Shown here in pieces: positions 1 to 9,180 of a stretch of DNA of 64,000 nt. Numbering within the stretch: the first letter of the stretch is position 1; each line of letters starts with the position of its first letter. Below the pieces are notes generated by a model. It was not told the DNA's origin. It saw only the letters and a program-made list of their open reading frames with translations, and searched no databases. A program made the position numbers and the translations under genes. Source of the stretch: Mucilaginibacter sp. SJ. GTDB lineage: Bacteria > Bacteroidota > Bacteroidia > Sphingobacteriales > Sphingobacteriaceae. The stretch covers positions 3,658,001 to 3,722,000 of the forward strand of contig NZ_CP118631.1 in assembly GCF_028993635.1 (NCBI RefSeq). Reading direction: 5' to 3'.

Positions 1-579
1 GATCTCAGTACTCAGTTGATAAGCCTCCAGCTGATTGCGTACAAGTTCAGTTCGGGCCCATTCTTTCAAAAAGAAATAGGCTATTGAAAGCCCGGCCGCG
101 GTTAAAAAAATAAGCAGCATGGTGAGCTGCATGTGCACCCAGTTTCCTATTGCAAAAAAGGCGTTATGATTTGGTATCAGGTGATTAAGGCCATCCTTGC
201 CTGCTGCAAAACCAGGGGGCGGAGGCCCCATGGGCAGGCTATTGTTCAATTTAGAACCAACCAAAATATAATTGGCAAGAAAGACAAGTATAAACCAGCC
301 GGCGGCTATGCCGATGCCTGCAAATAAGCTTTTATAGCGAAGAGCCTTTTTAAAGATCCAAAATATATTGCCGTAAAACAGCAGGGCCAGAAAAGCGAGT
401 GTAAAGCGGGAATACGGGAAAATGGTGTCTATCTCACTCCTTTCCATGATTTTTCCGTTGTGGTTTACCCTGATCTTGACCGTTGAGCTGGTTAGCGAAT
501 TCAAGGTATAGTACACCCCTATCCAGAACGCCAGGTGGATCAGTATCTCGATGATATGTTTGGCCTTGATACGGTGCAT
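1..579 (-). CDS. LytS/YehU-type sensor histidine kinase, N-terminal part (cut by window edge)
   Basis: The frame is open from an ATG at 579 to the first base of the window, giving 193 residues without a stop. It starts MHRIKAKHIIEILIHLAFWIG and has about four hydrophobic segments (residues ~8-28, 57-77, 86-106, 150-170). It ends in a charged stretch, ELVRNQLEAYQL, of the kind that leads into the His_kinase (PF06580) domain of LytS-family kinases. Such kinases usually pair with a LytTR response regulator. The kinase domain itself lies outside the window, so the assignment rests on membrane topology and the juxtamembrane linker. Transcription is leftward, divergent from the GLPGLI gene; the 232-bp gap between them must hold both promoters. 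Confidence 0.6.
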   Translation of the reverse strand, partial: MHRIKAKHIIEILIHLAFWIGVYYTLNSLTSSTVKIRVNHNGKIMERSEIDTIFPYSRFTLAFLALLFYGNIFWIFKKALRYKSLFAGIGIAAGWFILVFLANYILVGSKLNNSLPMGPPPPGFAAGKDGLNHLIPNHNAFFAIGNWVHMQLTMLLIFLTAAGLSIAYFFLKEWARTELVRNQLEAYQLSTEI

Positions 580-811
580 TCTTCAAAAGTATATTAAGCC
601 CGGCTTATTGATAAATTATTGATGTTAATATAGCGATTTGCCGGCTAAACGGGCAATTTTTGAAATCCGGGCTTAAGGCCGCCGGCAATTTGTTTTCGGC
701 AGAAGCTCAAATAACAAATATCCATTCTATGCAGAAATGAAGACGCTGTTCATACCAAAGTTTTTGGTGGCTTTAAAGGGTAAGGTACTATTGTTTAAAA
801 ATATCCAAATT

Positions 812-1738
812 ATGAAAAAGCGATTTCTATTGTGCACAGTCTTTTTATCATGCACCATTATGGCCCGGGCACAAAAACCGGATACCGCACAAGTGCTGGT
901 ACACTACAAGTTTTCCCACATCAGGGATACCACCAACCAGGAGCACCCCTACACCGAGAACATGGTTTTGATTGTAGGAAAAAATGCCGGGGTTTACAAA
1001 AGTTATGACAAGCAGCTGCAGGATGCGCTATTCAAAAAAAAGGTGCAGGAACAGGTAGCCAACTCACCCGACGGACATGTAAATATCCAACGGAGATCAT
1101 CGGGCTCGGGTACAGACTATTACCAGTTTCCGAATGGTAAAAAACTGGCAAGGAAAGAACCGCTGCTGTTCAATAGCTATCTCATAACAGATGCCCTGCC
1201 CGCTATAGAATGGAAAATAAACGGAGATACAGCAACGTTTGGAGGCTTGCATTGCCAAAAAGCAACAGGCCATTTCAAGGGAAGGGATTATACAGCCTGG
1301 TTCAGTCCTGATCTGCCGCTGCATATAGGTCCCTGGAAACTCAATGGGCTGCCGGGAGTAATTATGGAAGCTTATGATACCAAAAAAGAAGTCTGCTTTA
1401 AATTTGACGGGGTTGAAAAAGCGGTCATCTCTACCCAAATGGGTGATCAGCCAGCCGGCCCCGCTCCGGATAACCAGGGACGAATGGCCGTGATGATAGG
1501 CATGGACGACCAGGTTGGCGATCCCAATATCATCCAGCTCCCCACCAATGCCATTAAAACTACCGAAAAGGAGTTTTCCAAATTGCAGGAGGCCATGCGA
1601 AAAGACCCGAATGCCTTTGCTCAGTCAATGGTGGCTGCTCAGGCGGCAAGTCAGGGCAGGCCTGCCCCAAAAATCGATATCAGGATCGGACCGCAGCCGG
1701 TGATCAATAACCCGATAGAATTGCCTGAAAAGAAATGA
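812..1738 (+). CDS. GLPGLI family protein
   Basis: A protein of 308 residues. I chose the ATG at 812 because it begins a clear signal peptide (MKKRFLLCTVFLSCTIMARAQ); the upstream in-frame start at 737 only adds a non-signal extension. The family hallmark is visible as WKLNGLPGVIMEAYD, after the typical WFSPDLPLHIGPW stretch. GLPGLI proteins are secreted proteins of Bacteroidota with no established biochemical role, often encoded beside an outer-membrane barrel. Its stop overlaps the next start by 4 bp (ATGA), so the two are translationally coupled. The C-terminus is rich in Pro and Gln and probably disordered. Confidence 0.85.
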   Translation: MKKRFLLCTVFLSCTIMARAQKPDTAQVLVHYKFSHIRDTTNQEHPYTENMVLIVGKNAGVYKSYDKQLQDALFKKKVQEQVANSPDGHVNIQRRSSGSGTDYYQFPNGKKLARKEPLLFNSYLITDALPAIEWKINGDTATFGGLHCQKATGHFKGRDYTAWFSPDLPLHIGPWKLNGLPGVIMEAYDTKKEVCFKFDGVEKAVISTQMGDQPAGPAPDNQGRMAVMIGMDDQVGDPNIIQLPTNAIKTTEKEFSKLQEAMRKDPNAFAQSMVAAQAASQGRPAPKIDIRIGPQPVINNPIELPEKK

Positions 1739-4410
1739 GCCGGATTATAAAATCAGTATGGCTGCTGGTTATAGGGTTACTATTTTCGGCCCCCGGCTTT
1801 GGTCAAAGTATTAAAGGGACAGTGAAAGACAGCACCGGGAAACCGGTGCCTTATGCCACCATTAACCTCAAAAACACGGCCACTAATAACATTATAAACT
1901 ATGCCATTACCGATACCAAAGGTGCCTACGTTTTGCCGCTCCCAGCCAACACATCTGTGAGCGGCCTGCAGATCGAGGTGCGTTGTATAGGCTATAAAAA
2001 CCAGAGCAAGGGCATTACCGATTTGGAGGCGCCTGTTGATTTTATTCTATCTGTTTCCATCAACCAGTTACAGGCCGTAGTGATCAAAAGCAGCCGGCCG
2101 GTGTTGCGAACGAACGGCGATACCCTAAGCTATAAAGTATCTGATTTCAGCAGTGTGCAAGACAGGGTTATTGGCGATGTGATCAAAAAACTGCCGGGTA
2201 TAACGGTTGCCGCAGATGGCAGGATCAGCTATAACAATAAGCCGATCTCCAACCTGTACATCGGCGGTGATAACCTGCTTGACGATAAATATAATATTGC
2301 TACCACCACCATACCGCAGGGTGCGGTAGACCAGGTTCAGGTGATCCAAAACCACCAGCCCGTTAAAGTGCTCCAAAATAAAGTAATGAGCGATGATGTG
2401 GCGCTCAACCTCAGCTTCAAAAAAGGTGCTAAATTACAGATGGTGGGACAAGAGAGCATCGGCGCGGGTTTACCGGGCAATTATGACGTGGATTTGAACG
2501 CCATGATGTTTAAGGATAAGTACAAAGCCATTAATTACCTTAAAGGCAATAACACAGGTAACGACCTGCAGCAGGACCTGGTATCGCACAATTTCGCTGA
2601 TAATATGCAGCGGATCGATAACGATGTGCCGGCCACCATGTTATCGCTTGGTTCGGTGAATGACCCGGCTTTATCGCGTAACCGGTATCTGTTCAATCGC
2701 TCGGGAATCGTCAATCTCAATAATCTGGTCAATTTTAAAAAGAATGTGCAGATGAAGATCAATGCTTACTATTTGCGCGATACCCGGCGGCAGGATTACA
2801 GCCAGCACACTACCATCTTCTTACCCGGCGATACAGTGCGCTACAATGAAACGCAACGTAACCGCTTCCGCCCTGACATATTGCATACTCAGTTTACACT
2901 GAACATTAACCAGGATAAATATTACCTGAACAATGTGTTGCTGATGGATTACAACCGATCGACCAATTGCTCAGACCTGAATACAAACGGCAGCATGGTA
3001 AACCAGGTATTTAAGGATAACCCGCTGAGTCTTTCCAATGAATTTAACCTGATCAAATCCTTAAGATCAAACAACATTATCCAGGCTTACTCCTATATCA
3101 GTCATTCGACCGAGCCCGAGAGCAGGACAATTGGGCCGGACTATAACAATCCAATATTTAACAATAATGTCCCTTATGCTCAGCTGGTACAAAATGTAAA
3201 TGTACCTGCGTGGTATACCAATAACTATATTTCTTTCAAAATACCGTCGAACCTCATTACCCAAAGTTTCAGAACAGGGTTCAGCGTTCAATCACAAAAG
3301 TTAAATTCAGATCTAAACGTTGTACAGACTAATAACACCATCAACCTGCAATCGGACAGCTCCATCAACCATTTAAACTGGACAAGGAAAAAACTATACG
3401 CCGAAGCAGCCTACGATCTGCCAGGTAGTATCCTCAAAGTGAACCTCACCTTACCCGTAAGCCTCCAACAGATCAATTATTCGGACAGCCTGTATGCACT
3501 ACGCAAAGGTTTAACCAGGCTATATTTCAATCCGCAGCTAAAGGTAAAATATCAAACCGGAATGGAGAACTACCTGAATTTGCTTTACAGCTACCGCAAC
3601 GAGGCGGGTACCATAGAAGATATGTACCAGGGCTATATCCTGAAGGATTACCGGACACTTTATGCCAATAACGCCGGCCTTACCGAACGGCAGAACCAGT
3701 TGGCCGCCCTTGGGTTTAACTACCGCAAAGCGCTAACCCTTTTGTTCGCCAGCCTGAACATTGTTTATAACCATATCGCTTCCAATAATATTGCTTCGGA
3801 AGTAATTACCAACACCCTGCGGCAGCGCGTAGTGCTGCCATATTCCAACAATACGGATTCATGGACAGTAAACGGCACCGTCAGCAAATATTCCTTTGCT
3901 TTAAAAACCACTTTTAGCGGCGGCATGCAATGGCAAAGTAATAAGTCGGTGCAGATCCAGAATAACGCGCTGCTGCCTTTCAATACCATTTCAAGAACTA
4001 TAAATGCCGGTGCAGATACCAAAGTGAATGAGCAGGTAAACTTTAGCTATAAAGCTGCATTTACCCAAATACAAAGTCATTCAGCAGCGGAGGCATCAGC
4101 TTATCATATTGATCAGTTGCTTCAGCAAGCATCGGTAAACTATAACCCTATAACCAATTTGCAGTTCAAATTATCGGGCGAGCATTACTTTACCCGCCAG
4201 CAGGGCAATCCTGATCTCAAATACTTTTTTGCAGATGCTTCGGCAAAATTCAGGGTCGAAAAATGGAAGACCGACCTGGAGCTGAGTGCCGTCAACTTCC
4301 TGAACGTAAAAACTTATAACACGCTTTATTTATCGGCCAATACATTAACCGCCAGTTCGTACACACTGCCGGGAAGGATTGTACTGCTCAAGGTAATGTT
4401 TCATATTTGA
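1735..4410 (+). CDS. Carboxypeptidase-regulatory-domain outer-membrane beta-barrel protein
   Basis: An 891-residue exported protein starting MSRIIKSVWLLVIGLLFSAPGFGQ (signal peptide). Residues ~25-110 form a CarboxypepD_reg-like domain (IKGTVKDSTGKPVPYATINL). Residues ~120-240 resemble a TonB-receptor plug (GDVIKKLPGITVAADGRI, IGGDNLLDDKYN). The remainder has the alternating aromatic and Asn/Tyr-rich pattern of an outer-membrane barrel. It belongs to the TonB-receptor-like proteins that accompany GLPGLI genes, not to SusC, and there is no SusD next to it. The ATG overlaps the GLPGLI stop. The pair may handle an exported peptide or small ligand, but no substrate can be read from sequence. Confidence 0.8.
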   Translation: MSRIIKSVWLLVIGLLFSAPGFGQSIKGTVKDSTGKPVPYATINLKNTATNNIINYAITDTKGAYVLPLPANTSVSGLQIEVRCIGYKNQSKGITDLEAPVDFILSVSINQLQAVVIKSSRPVLRTNGDTLSYKVSDFSSVQDRVIGDVIKKLPGITVAADGRISYNNKPISNLYIGGDNLLDDKYNIATTTIPQGAVDQVQVIQNHQPVKVLQNKVMSDDVALNLSFKKGAKLQMVGQESIGAGLPGNYDVDLNAMMFKDKYKAINYLKGNNTGNDLQQDLVSHNFADNMQRIDNDVPATMLSLGSVNDPALSRNRYLFNRSGIVNLNNLVNFKKNVQMKINAYYLRDTRRQDYSQHTTIFLPGDTVRYNETQRNRFRPDILHTQFTLNINQDKYYLNNVLLMDYNRSTNCSDLNTNGSMVNQVFKDNPLSLSNEFNLIKSLRSNNIIQAYSYISHSTEPESRTIGPDYNNPIFNNNVPYAQLVQNVNVPAWYTNNYISFKIPSNLITQSFRTGFSVQSQKLNSDLNVVQTNNTINLQSDSSINHLNWTRKKLYAEAAYDLPGSILKVNLTLPVSLQQINYSDSLYALRKGLTRLYFNPQLKVKYQTGMENYLNLLYSYRNEAGTIEDMYQGYILKDYRTLYANNAGLTERQNQLAALGFNYRKALTLLFASLNIVYNHIASNNIASEVITNTLRQRVVLPYSNNTDSWTVNGTVSKYSFALKTTFSGGMQWQSNKSVQIQNNALLPFNTISRTINAGADTKVNEQVNFSYKAAFTQIQSHSAAEASAYHIDQLLQQASVNYNPITNLQFKLSGEHYFTRQQGNPDLKYFFADASAKFRVEKWKTDLELSAVNFLNVKTYNTLYLSANTLTASSYTLPGRIVLLKVMFHI

Positions 4411-4435
4411 GTGGCATCAGGTTTTTTCAGGCAGC

Positions 4436-5137
4436 CTATCCCGCCTGCTGCTCCTCTTCCGTCAGTTTCAGCAATGTGGCTTCATTTTTTATGCGGATGC
4501 TTTTGCCCGATATTTCGATGATCTCCTCATCGATAAAATCATTAATGGTGCGAAACAGTGATTCATAGGCCGCGCCTGTAAATGAGGCCAGGTCCTGCCG
4601 GGTAAGTTCAATATTGATAAAGCCCTGTTCATTTAGCCCGAATTTATTTTTAAGCGAAATAAAAGCCTGGGCTACACGGCCCTTAACGGGCATATGCGCC
4701 AGATTACGCATCCGTTTTTCGGATTCCTGCAATTCGTTGGCAAAGAAGCGCATCAGCTTTATAACAAAGTTATTGTTAACCTGCAGTGTACTTTCAAAAA
4801 AGGGCATATCGATATAGCAAACTATGCCCGCTTCAATGGCCGTGGCCGAAACCGGGTAAAACTCAGTACTGCCTAAACCAAGATGCCCAACAATATCGCC
4901 TTCGCGGGCAAAACGGAGAATAAGCTCTTTTTCCTTATCCCACTTTTTATGGACTTTTACCGTGCCCGAATAAACAAAGTAAATGCCGGTAACGGGGTCG
5001 CCTTCTTTGAAGATCTGCTGCCCTTTTTTAATAACGATATTTTGCCTGGCGGCGCTAATGGCGGGTATCCAGTCGGGCAGGCAATGTGTACATAAAAAGC
5101 AAGTCCCCAAATCGCATTTATCTTTGTTTTTCGCCAT
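4436..5137 (-). CDS. Crp/Fnr family transcriptional regulator with N-terminal cysteine cluster
   Basis: A 233-residue regulator: cNMP-binding-like beta-roll (~30-140), dimerisation helix (~140-170) and a Crp-type HTH (LTRQDLASFTGAAYESLFRTINDF, ~178-200). The N-terminus carries Cys8, Cys13, Cys16 and Cys19 (CX4CX2CX2C), and another cysteine, Cys107, lies in the beta-roll. E. coli FNR binds its oxygen-sensing 4Fe-4S cluster with three N-terminal Cys and one beta-roll Cys, so a redox or NO-sensing role is plausible, although the spacing differs from FNR. It is transcribed leftward just downstream of a small membrane-protein gene. Likely targets are the flanking ClC channel and that small gene (see the palindrome at 5476). 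The family is certain; the cofactor is inference. Confidence 0.88.
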   Translation of the reverse strand: MAKNKDKCDLGTCFLCTHCLPDWIPAISAARQNIVIKKGQQIFKEGDPVTGIYFVYSGTVKVHKKWDKEKELILRFAREGDIVGHLGLGSTEFYPVSATAIEAGIVCYIDMPFFESTLQVNNNFVIKLMRFFANELQESEKRMRNLAHMPVKGRVAQAFISLKNKFGLNEQGFINIELTRQDLASFTGAAYESLFRTINDFIDEEIIEISGKSIRIKNEATLLKLTEEEQQAG

Positions 5138-5186
5138 TTATTGATTTGTATTTAAGCCGGTGCTGTTATAAAAACATGCTAATTTA

Positions 5187-5420
5187 TTAAAAGCGGCGGC
5201 CTTTTGGCTGCTCCCAGGTAGCCATATTAAAAATAACTCCCAAACTTAACAATACCGCGCCGCCAAAAACAGGCCATGGGAATGAGCGGATGCCATTAAT
5301 GTAAATGGCCCAGGGATGGGAATCGAAAGGGTTAACGGTATTCAGGTTCCTGAATAATAATAATCCGGCAATGATGCATACAGCACCTAACACAGAAAGA
5401 ATGAGACTGGCAATTTTCAT
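5187..5420 (-). CDS. Small two-helix membrane protein, unknown function
   Basis: A 77-residue protein with two hydrophobic segments (residues ~5-24 and ~48-68) and a short hydrophilic tail (QPKGRRF). I do not recognise a family. Its start at 5420 is followed on the other strand by the ClC channel at 5590, so the 169-bp gap is a divergent promoter region. It lies 49 bp upstream of the Crp/Fnr gene on the same strand and may be co-transcribed with it. Confidence 0.55.
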   Translation of the reverse strand: MKIASLILSVLGAVCIIAGLLLFRNLNTVNPFDSHPWAIYINGIRSFPWPVFGGAVLLSLGVIFNMATWEQPKGRRF

Positions 5421-5475
5421 AATTATTATTTGTGCAATAGATTTTTTAAAAAATTAAGCAAATGTTAGATAATTA

Positions 5476-5491
5476 TATTGCATGTGCAATA
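5476..5491. promoter_or_regulatory. Perfect palindrome, candidate operator in a divergent promoter region
   Basis: The sequence TATTGCATGTGCAATA has 7-bp perfect arms (TATTGCA/TGCAATA). It lies between the small membrane gene and the ClC gene. Its centre (5483.5) is 53 bp upstream of the -7 element centre at 5536.5, which places it near -62 of the predicted start, a class-I activator distance. The half-site GCAATA also occurs at about 5436 and 5541. The binding protein is unknown; the neighbouring Crp/Fnr protein is the obvious candidate. Confidence 0.4.
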
Positions 5492-5508
5492 CAAAATCGA
5501 AAATAAAG

Positions 5509-5540
5509 TTTACTTATACCCCCTTTAAGTATTACCTTTG
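5509..5540 (+). promoter_or_regulatory. Candidate Bacteroidota-type promoter of the ClC gene
   Basis: TACCTTTG at 5533-5540 matches the Bacteroidota -7 consensus TAnnTTTG exactly. TTTA at 5509-5511 and following lies about 21 bp upstream, where the -33 TTTG/TTG element is expected. Predicted transcription start is about 5546, some 44 bp before the ATG. Confidence 0.45.
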
Positions 5541-5589
5541 CAATAAAATAAAGCAGTCCCTTAAAAAATGAAGCGGGACTAATTAAAAC

Positions 5590-7446
5590 ATGGAAACAAA
5601 ACAGAATGCTATCCCGGTTTCACCTTCACTAAATGATCTTTATAATTTTAAATCCGGCTTAAAAGGCACCAGGCAAATGAAAACAAGGCTGATCTTTATA
5701 TCGGCACTTTGTATTCTTATTGCCGGTCTCATCAGCGTAATAGCCAAAGGCCTTATCTATCTTATTAATATCGTTACCAATATTTCATTTTACGGAACGC
5801 TGGATGCCGGCTTTCACAGCCCGGCCAATAACCATTTAGGCTTATGGGTAATTGTTATACCGGCTATAGGCGGCATTATAGTAGGTTTTATGGCCCTGTA
5901 TGGCTCAAAGGCTATCAGGGGGCATGGCATACCTGAGGCAATGGAGCAGATCCTGGTAAATAAAAGCAAGATAAAACCTGTTATAACCTTTCTGAAACCT
6001 GTATCATCGGCCATAGCTATAGGTACCGGTGGGCCATTTGGCGCCGAGGGGCCTATTATTGCAACCGGCGGGGCACTTGGTTCAACCTTTGGCCAGTTAT
6101 TCAAAATATCGCCCAACGAGCGTAAAATTATTTTGGCAGCAGGAGCAACAGCGGGTATGTCGGCCATATTTGGCACACCCATAGCAGCGGTGTTTTTAGC
6201 TATTGAGCTGTTGCTGTTCGAGTTTTCGCCCAGGGCCATATTACCGGTGGCATTAGCTTGTATCACCGGAGCAGCCGGACACCATCTATTGTTTGAAGCC
6301 GGACCTGTATTCCCGATGCCTGATGTAGATACACCTTCAAATACCGCCCTGGCTATTTATAGCATCATTGGCCTGGTCATTGGCTTTATATCATTAGGGC
6401 TTACCAAAATAGTTTATTTTATTGAAGATAGCTTTGAAAAACTGCCCATCCACTGGATGTGGTGGCCTGCAATTGGTGGCCTGGCAGTAGGACTGATAGG
6501 CTATTTTGCGCCGCACACCCTTGGTGTAGGATATGATAATATCATCACTATTCTTTCGGGCACATTATCATTGATGTTAATTGTGCGTTTGTGTTTATTC
6601 AAATTCCTTTCATGGGCAATAGCCCTGGGCAGCGGTACTTCGGGCGGTACGCTGGCTCCATTGTTAACTATTGGCGGCGCGGCTGGTGCAGCTTTTGGTG
6701 CACTGGTGCACCTGGTATTTCCTGATTCGGGTATAAGTATTCCAATAGCCGCGCTTATTGGCATGGCCGCTATGTTTGCAGGTGCTTCAAGGGCCTATTT
6801 AACCAGTATCACCTTCGCGCTGGAAGCCACTATGCAATCGCATGCATTGCTGCCGCTGCTCGGCGCTTGTACAGCATCATACCTGGTTTCGTTCTTCCTG
6901 ATGGAGAATACCATCATGACCGAAAAAATCGCCCGTCGCGGTGTATACACACCTGACTCGTACGAGCCCGATTTGTTACAGGTATTGACTGTTGCCGACG
7001 TTAACAATGACGTTGGTGAAACCTTAAAAAGCAATAGTACCATAGCCGAAACCAGGGCCCGGCTTACCGGAAATAATATTGCCCAGAGTTTTTTTATAGT
7101 GACTAATAATGATGGCAGCTATGCAGGTATGGTTAGCCTGGCCGACATTTATAACCACAGTATTTCTGCTGAACTCACCATAAGTAATATAACCCGGGCA
7201 AGTAAACAGGCCGTGAAGAGCAATGATCCGCTGAAACGCGTTGTGGAGATTATGGCTGAAGAATCGGTAGAGGTGCTTCCCGTTATTGCCGCCGGAAATA
7301 CCATAACCGGGCAAATCTCCTATAAAGAGATCTTAAACACCTACTATCAGTATGTTGCCGAAAACAGGAAGCAAAATACGCAGATCTCCCTTAAACGGCG
7401 TAGGCTTAAAATTGCTGCCCGTGGCCGCAGCAGGGCTAAATCTTAA
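5590..7446 (+). CDS. ClC-family chloride channel/antiporter with C-terminal CBS pair
   Basis: A 618-residue membrane protein. The ClC signatures are in order: GHGIPE at 111-116 (helix D selectivity loop, usually GSGIP), GAEGP at 151-155 with the gating glutamate E153, and GSGTSGGTLAPLL at about residue 345-357 (helix N, GxFxP-like). Residues ~455-600 form two CBS domains, usually regulatory nucleotide-binding modules in this family. The retained gating Glu fits either a Cl-/H+ exchanger or a channel. The start at 5590 gives a 30-residue hydrophilic leader; M30 is an alternative. The extreme C-terminus is very basic (LKRRRLKIAARGRSRAKS). It is monocistronic, with its own promoter and a strong terminator. 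Confidence 0.93.
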   Translation: METKQNAIPVSPSLNDLYNFKSGLKGTRQMKTRLIFISALCILIAGLISVIAKGLIYLINIVTNISFYGTLDAGFHSPANNHLGLWVIVIPAIGGIIVGFMALYGSKAIRGHGIPEAMEQILVNKSKIKPVITFLKPVSSAIAIGTGGPFGAEGPIIATGGALGSTFGQLFKISPNERKIILAAGATAGMSAIFGTPIAAVFLAIELLLFEFSPRAILPVALACITGAAGHHLLFEAGPVFPMPDVDTPSNTALAIYSIIGLVIGFISLGLTKIVYFIEDSFEKLPIHWMWWPAIGGLAVGLIGYFAPHTLGVGYDNIITILSGTLSLMLIVRLCLFKFLSWAIALGSGTSGGTLAPLLTIGGAAGAAFGALVHLVFPDSGISIPIAALIGMAAMFAGASRAYLTSITFALEATMQSHALLPLLGACTASYLVSFFLMENTIMTEKIARRGVYTPDSYEPDLLQVLTVADVNNDVGETLKSNSTIAETRARLTGNNIAQSFFIVTNNDGSYAGMVSLADIYNHSISAELTISNITRASKQAVKSNDPLKRVVEIMAEESVEVLPVIAAGNTITGQISYKEILNTYYQYVAENRKQNTQISLKRRRLKIAARGRSRAKS

Positions 7447-7470
7447 AAATAAAAGGCGTTTGAATTAAAA

Positions 7471-7515
7471 AAGAAACCCCGCGTGATGTAAGATCAGGCG
7501 GGGTTTCTTTTTTTC
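7471..7515 (+). terminator. Rho-independent terminator after the ClC gene
   Basis: A 12-bp stem (AAGAAACCCCGC paired with GCGGGGTTTCTT) is followed by a T-rich run. It starts 25 bp after the ClC stop. Confidence 0.9.
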
Positions 7516-7701
7516 TGAACGTTCCTGTCTTGTAAAAAATTAAATACGCCGAAACTGGGTTATTGCTTATTTATTCTATAGCTTTGATTTATAAAACGTT
7601 GCTACTTGTTTAGCAGCATTTTATCTTCCATTTCCGCCAATTACACCTGTTTGATTTAACGTTGCTGTTGAAAGTAATATTTAACCATTAAATCATGTTT
7701 T

Positions 7702-7983
7702 ATGAAAAAATTTGTAATTGAAAGGGAGCTGCCCGGCGCCGGCAACCTGTCGCCCGAGGAGTTACAGGCTATTTCACAGGCATCGTGTTCGGTTGTAAAT
7801 GAATTGGGAAAGCCATACCATTGGATCCAGTCGTTTGTTACGGCTGATAAGATCTATTGCATTCACATTGCCGAAAGTGAAGATGTTGTTCGCGAGCATG
7901 CCATGAAAGGAGGCTTTCCGATAACCAGCATTGCCGAAGTTAAAGCCATCATTGATCCAACAACAAGCACCGCCACAGTTTAA
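7702..7983 (+). CDS. DUF4242 family small protein
   Basis: A 93-residue cytosolic protein. The pattern FVIERELPGAGNLSPEELQAISQASC, then WIQSFVTADKIYCIHIAESEDVVREHAMKGGFP, matches DUF4242, a ferredoxin-fold family that includes the nickel-binding Streptomyces protein SCO4226. Conserved candidates for metal contacts are the Cys/His positions in YCIHIAE and REHAMKGGFP. The function in Bacteroidota is unknown. It is monocistronic between two terminators. A TAGCTTTG box at 7579-7586 matches the -7 consensus and may be its promoter, but I see no good -33 element and the leader would be about 110 nt. Confidence 0.85.
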   Translation: MKKFVIERELPGAGNLSPEELQAISQASCSVVNELGKPYHWIQSFVTADKIYCIHIAESEDVVREHAMKGGFPITSIAEVKAIIDPTTSTATV

Positions 7984-8009
7984 TATCAATGCCGGCTGGT
8001 AACAAAACA

Positions 8010-8040
8010 GGCCCGTATTAAAACTACGGGCCTCTATTAT
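8010..8040. terminator. Bidirectional terminator between convergent genes
   Basis: An 8-bp perfect stem, GGCCCGTA/TACGGGCC, has a 7-nt loop, with T-rich sequence to the right and an A-rich run to the left. It sits between the DUF4242 gene (rightward) and the PLC-like gene (leftward). Confidence 0.8.
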
Positions 8041-8056
8041 TTTATAGTGATGCGTT

Positions 8057-9151
8057 TTAGTTACCCGCCGAAACCGAAGCGGTTGTTTTAAACAGCGGAT
8101 CGGGTTTAAAATAATTGCCGCCTGCAAAACTGATCACATAATCAGATTTAAAATGGGTACTTTTTTTATAATAATCGGTACTGATGATCTGTGCACCTGA
8201 TTTTTGCGCTGCTATAAATGAGCTCATATCATTTGCGCGGGCTTCTTCTGTATCCGAGTCGGCACGGGTACGGATAATGTACCCTTTCTTAACCAGTTTT
8301 TGAATAGCTGCCAGGTCCTTTTTAGCATCATTCATAATGTGAATGGCGGCTTCAGGTGTGCCCGGCAATGCGTCGGCAAACAATACACGGCCTTTTAACG
8401 ACGGGTGACCGGCGATATAGGCGGCTCTTTTTTCGCCTTTTTCATCAAGAATAAAAATGAATTTCCCTTTGGCCGCTTTAAGCGTTGGCCAATTGTTATG
8501 CAGGACAGCAGTTTCAAGGGTTTTGTACGAGCCGCGCACATCATCCGGGGTAATTAAATATTGTTTGCCCAGATAATCTAAAATTTCTTTGTCCAGGTCG
8601 GCAAAAGTTTTTGCTGTAAATTTTTCAGGAACGGTAAAGCCTGGTTTTTTTGACGGCTCGTCTTTAGCATTCATGGTAATGTAAATGGGATTATGATCAG
8701 GATGTTCATCACTCCACTTTTTTAGCTCCTGCAGGCATAGCTTAAAAGTAGCACAGTTGCTGCGGTAGTCGATATCTTCAATATGAAAAACCTTAAAACC
8801 AGGTTCTTTCATTACGCCCCGGGTATCAAACGCCGGCTGTCCCGGCACCCAGTCCAACCCTTTGGGATGCGCGTACTTACCTCCCTTAGTATCGGCATAA
8901 ACATCTATTTCCAACGCGTTTAGGCCTAAATTGAGCTGATCGGTAAGACTGATATGTTCATAATCGATCTTGCTCATACCAACTGAATCGCGCTTTTGCA
9001 GAAAACGGAATAGTTTGGGATCAATTGCCTGCTTATAGCTGTTGTGCGATCCTATTACCTGGAAATGGTTGATGGTTTGATTGTCCGGATCGCTCTTAAT
9101 TACAGCTGCAGCAAGAATAATACCGGCAAATAACCCGCCTATAAGTTTCAT
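8057..9151 (-). CDS. Secreted phosphatidylinositol-specific phospholipase C-like hydrolase (PI-PLC-C1 family)
   Basis: A 364-residue protein with an N-terminal signal or anchor (MKLIGGLFAGIILAAAVI). NHFQVIGSHNSYKQAI holds the first catalytic His (H36). Further conserved PLC/GDPD-like barrel segments are LGLNALEIDVYADTKGGKYAHPKG and KVFHIEDIDYRSNC, with the C-terminal strand QIISTDYYKKS. This matches the Ca2+-dependent PI-PLC-C1 family of TIM barrels. It is the last gene of a SusC-SusD-hydrolase series, separated from susD by 76 bp with a strong hairpin. The arrangement suggests hydrolysis of a phosphodiester substrate taken up by SusCD; the actual substrate is not known. Confidence 0.85.
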   Translation of the reverse strand: MKLIGGLFAGIILAAAVIKSDPDNQTINHFQVIGSHNSYKQAIDPKLFRFLQKRDSVGMSKIDYEHISLTDQLNLGLNALEIDVYADTKGGKYAHPKGLDWVPGQPAFDTRGVMKEPGFKVFHIEDIDYRSNCATFKLCLQELKKWSDEHPDHNPIYITMNAKDEPSKKPGFTVPEKFTAKTFADLDKEILDYLGKQYLITPDDVRGSYKTLETAVLHNNWPTLKAAKGKFIFILDEKGEKRAAYIAGHPSLKGRVLFADALPGTPEAAIHIMNDAKKDLAAIQKLVKKGYIIRTRADSDTEEARANDMSSFIAAQKSGAQIISTDYYKKSTHFKSDYVISFAGGNYFKPDPLFKTTASVSAGN

Positions 9152-9180
9152 AGTTCAATTGGTTTTAGTGTTTAATAAGT

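Noticed and set aside
5814..7314. Several leftward frames opposite the ClC gene
   Set aside because: They are antisense shadows of transmembrane helices with no independent start or family match.
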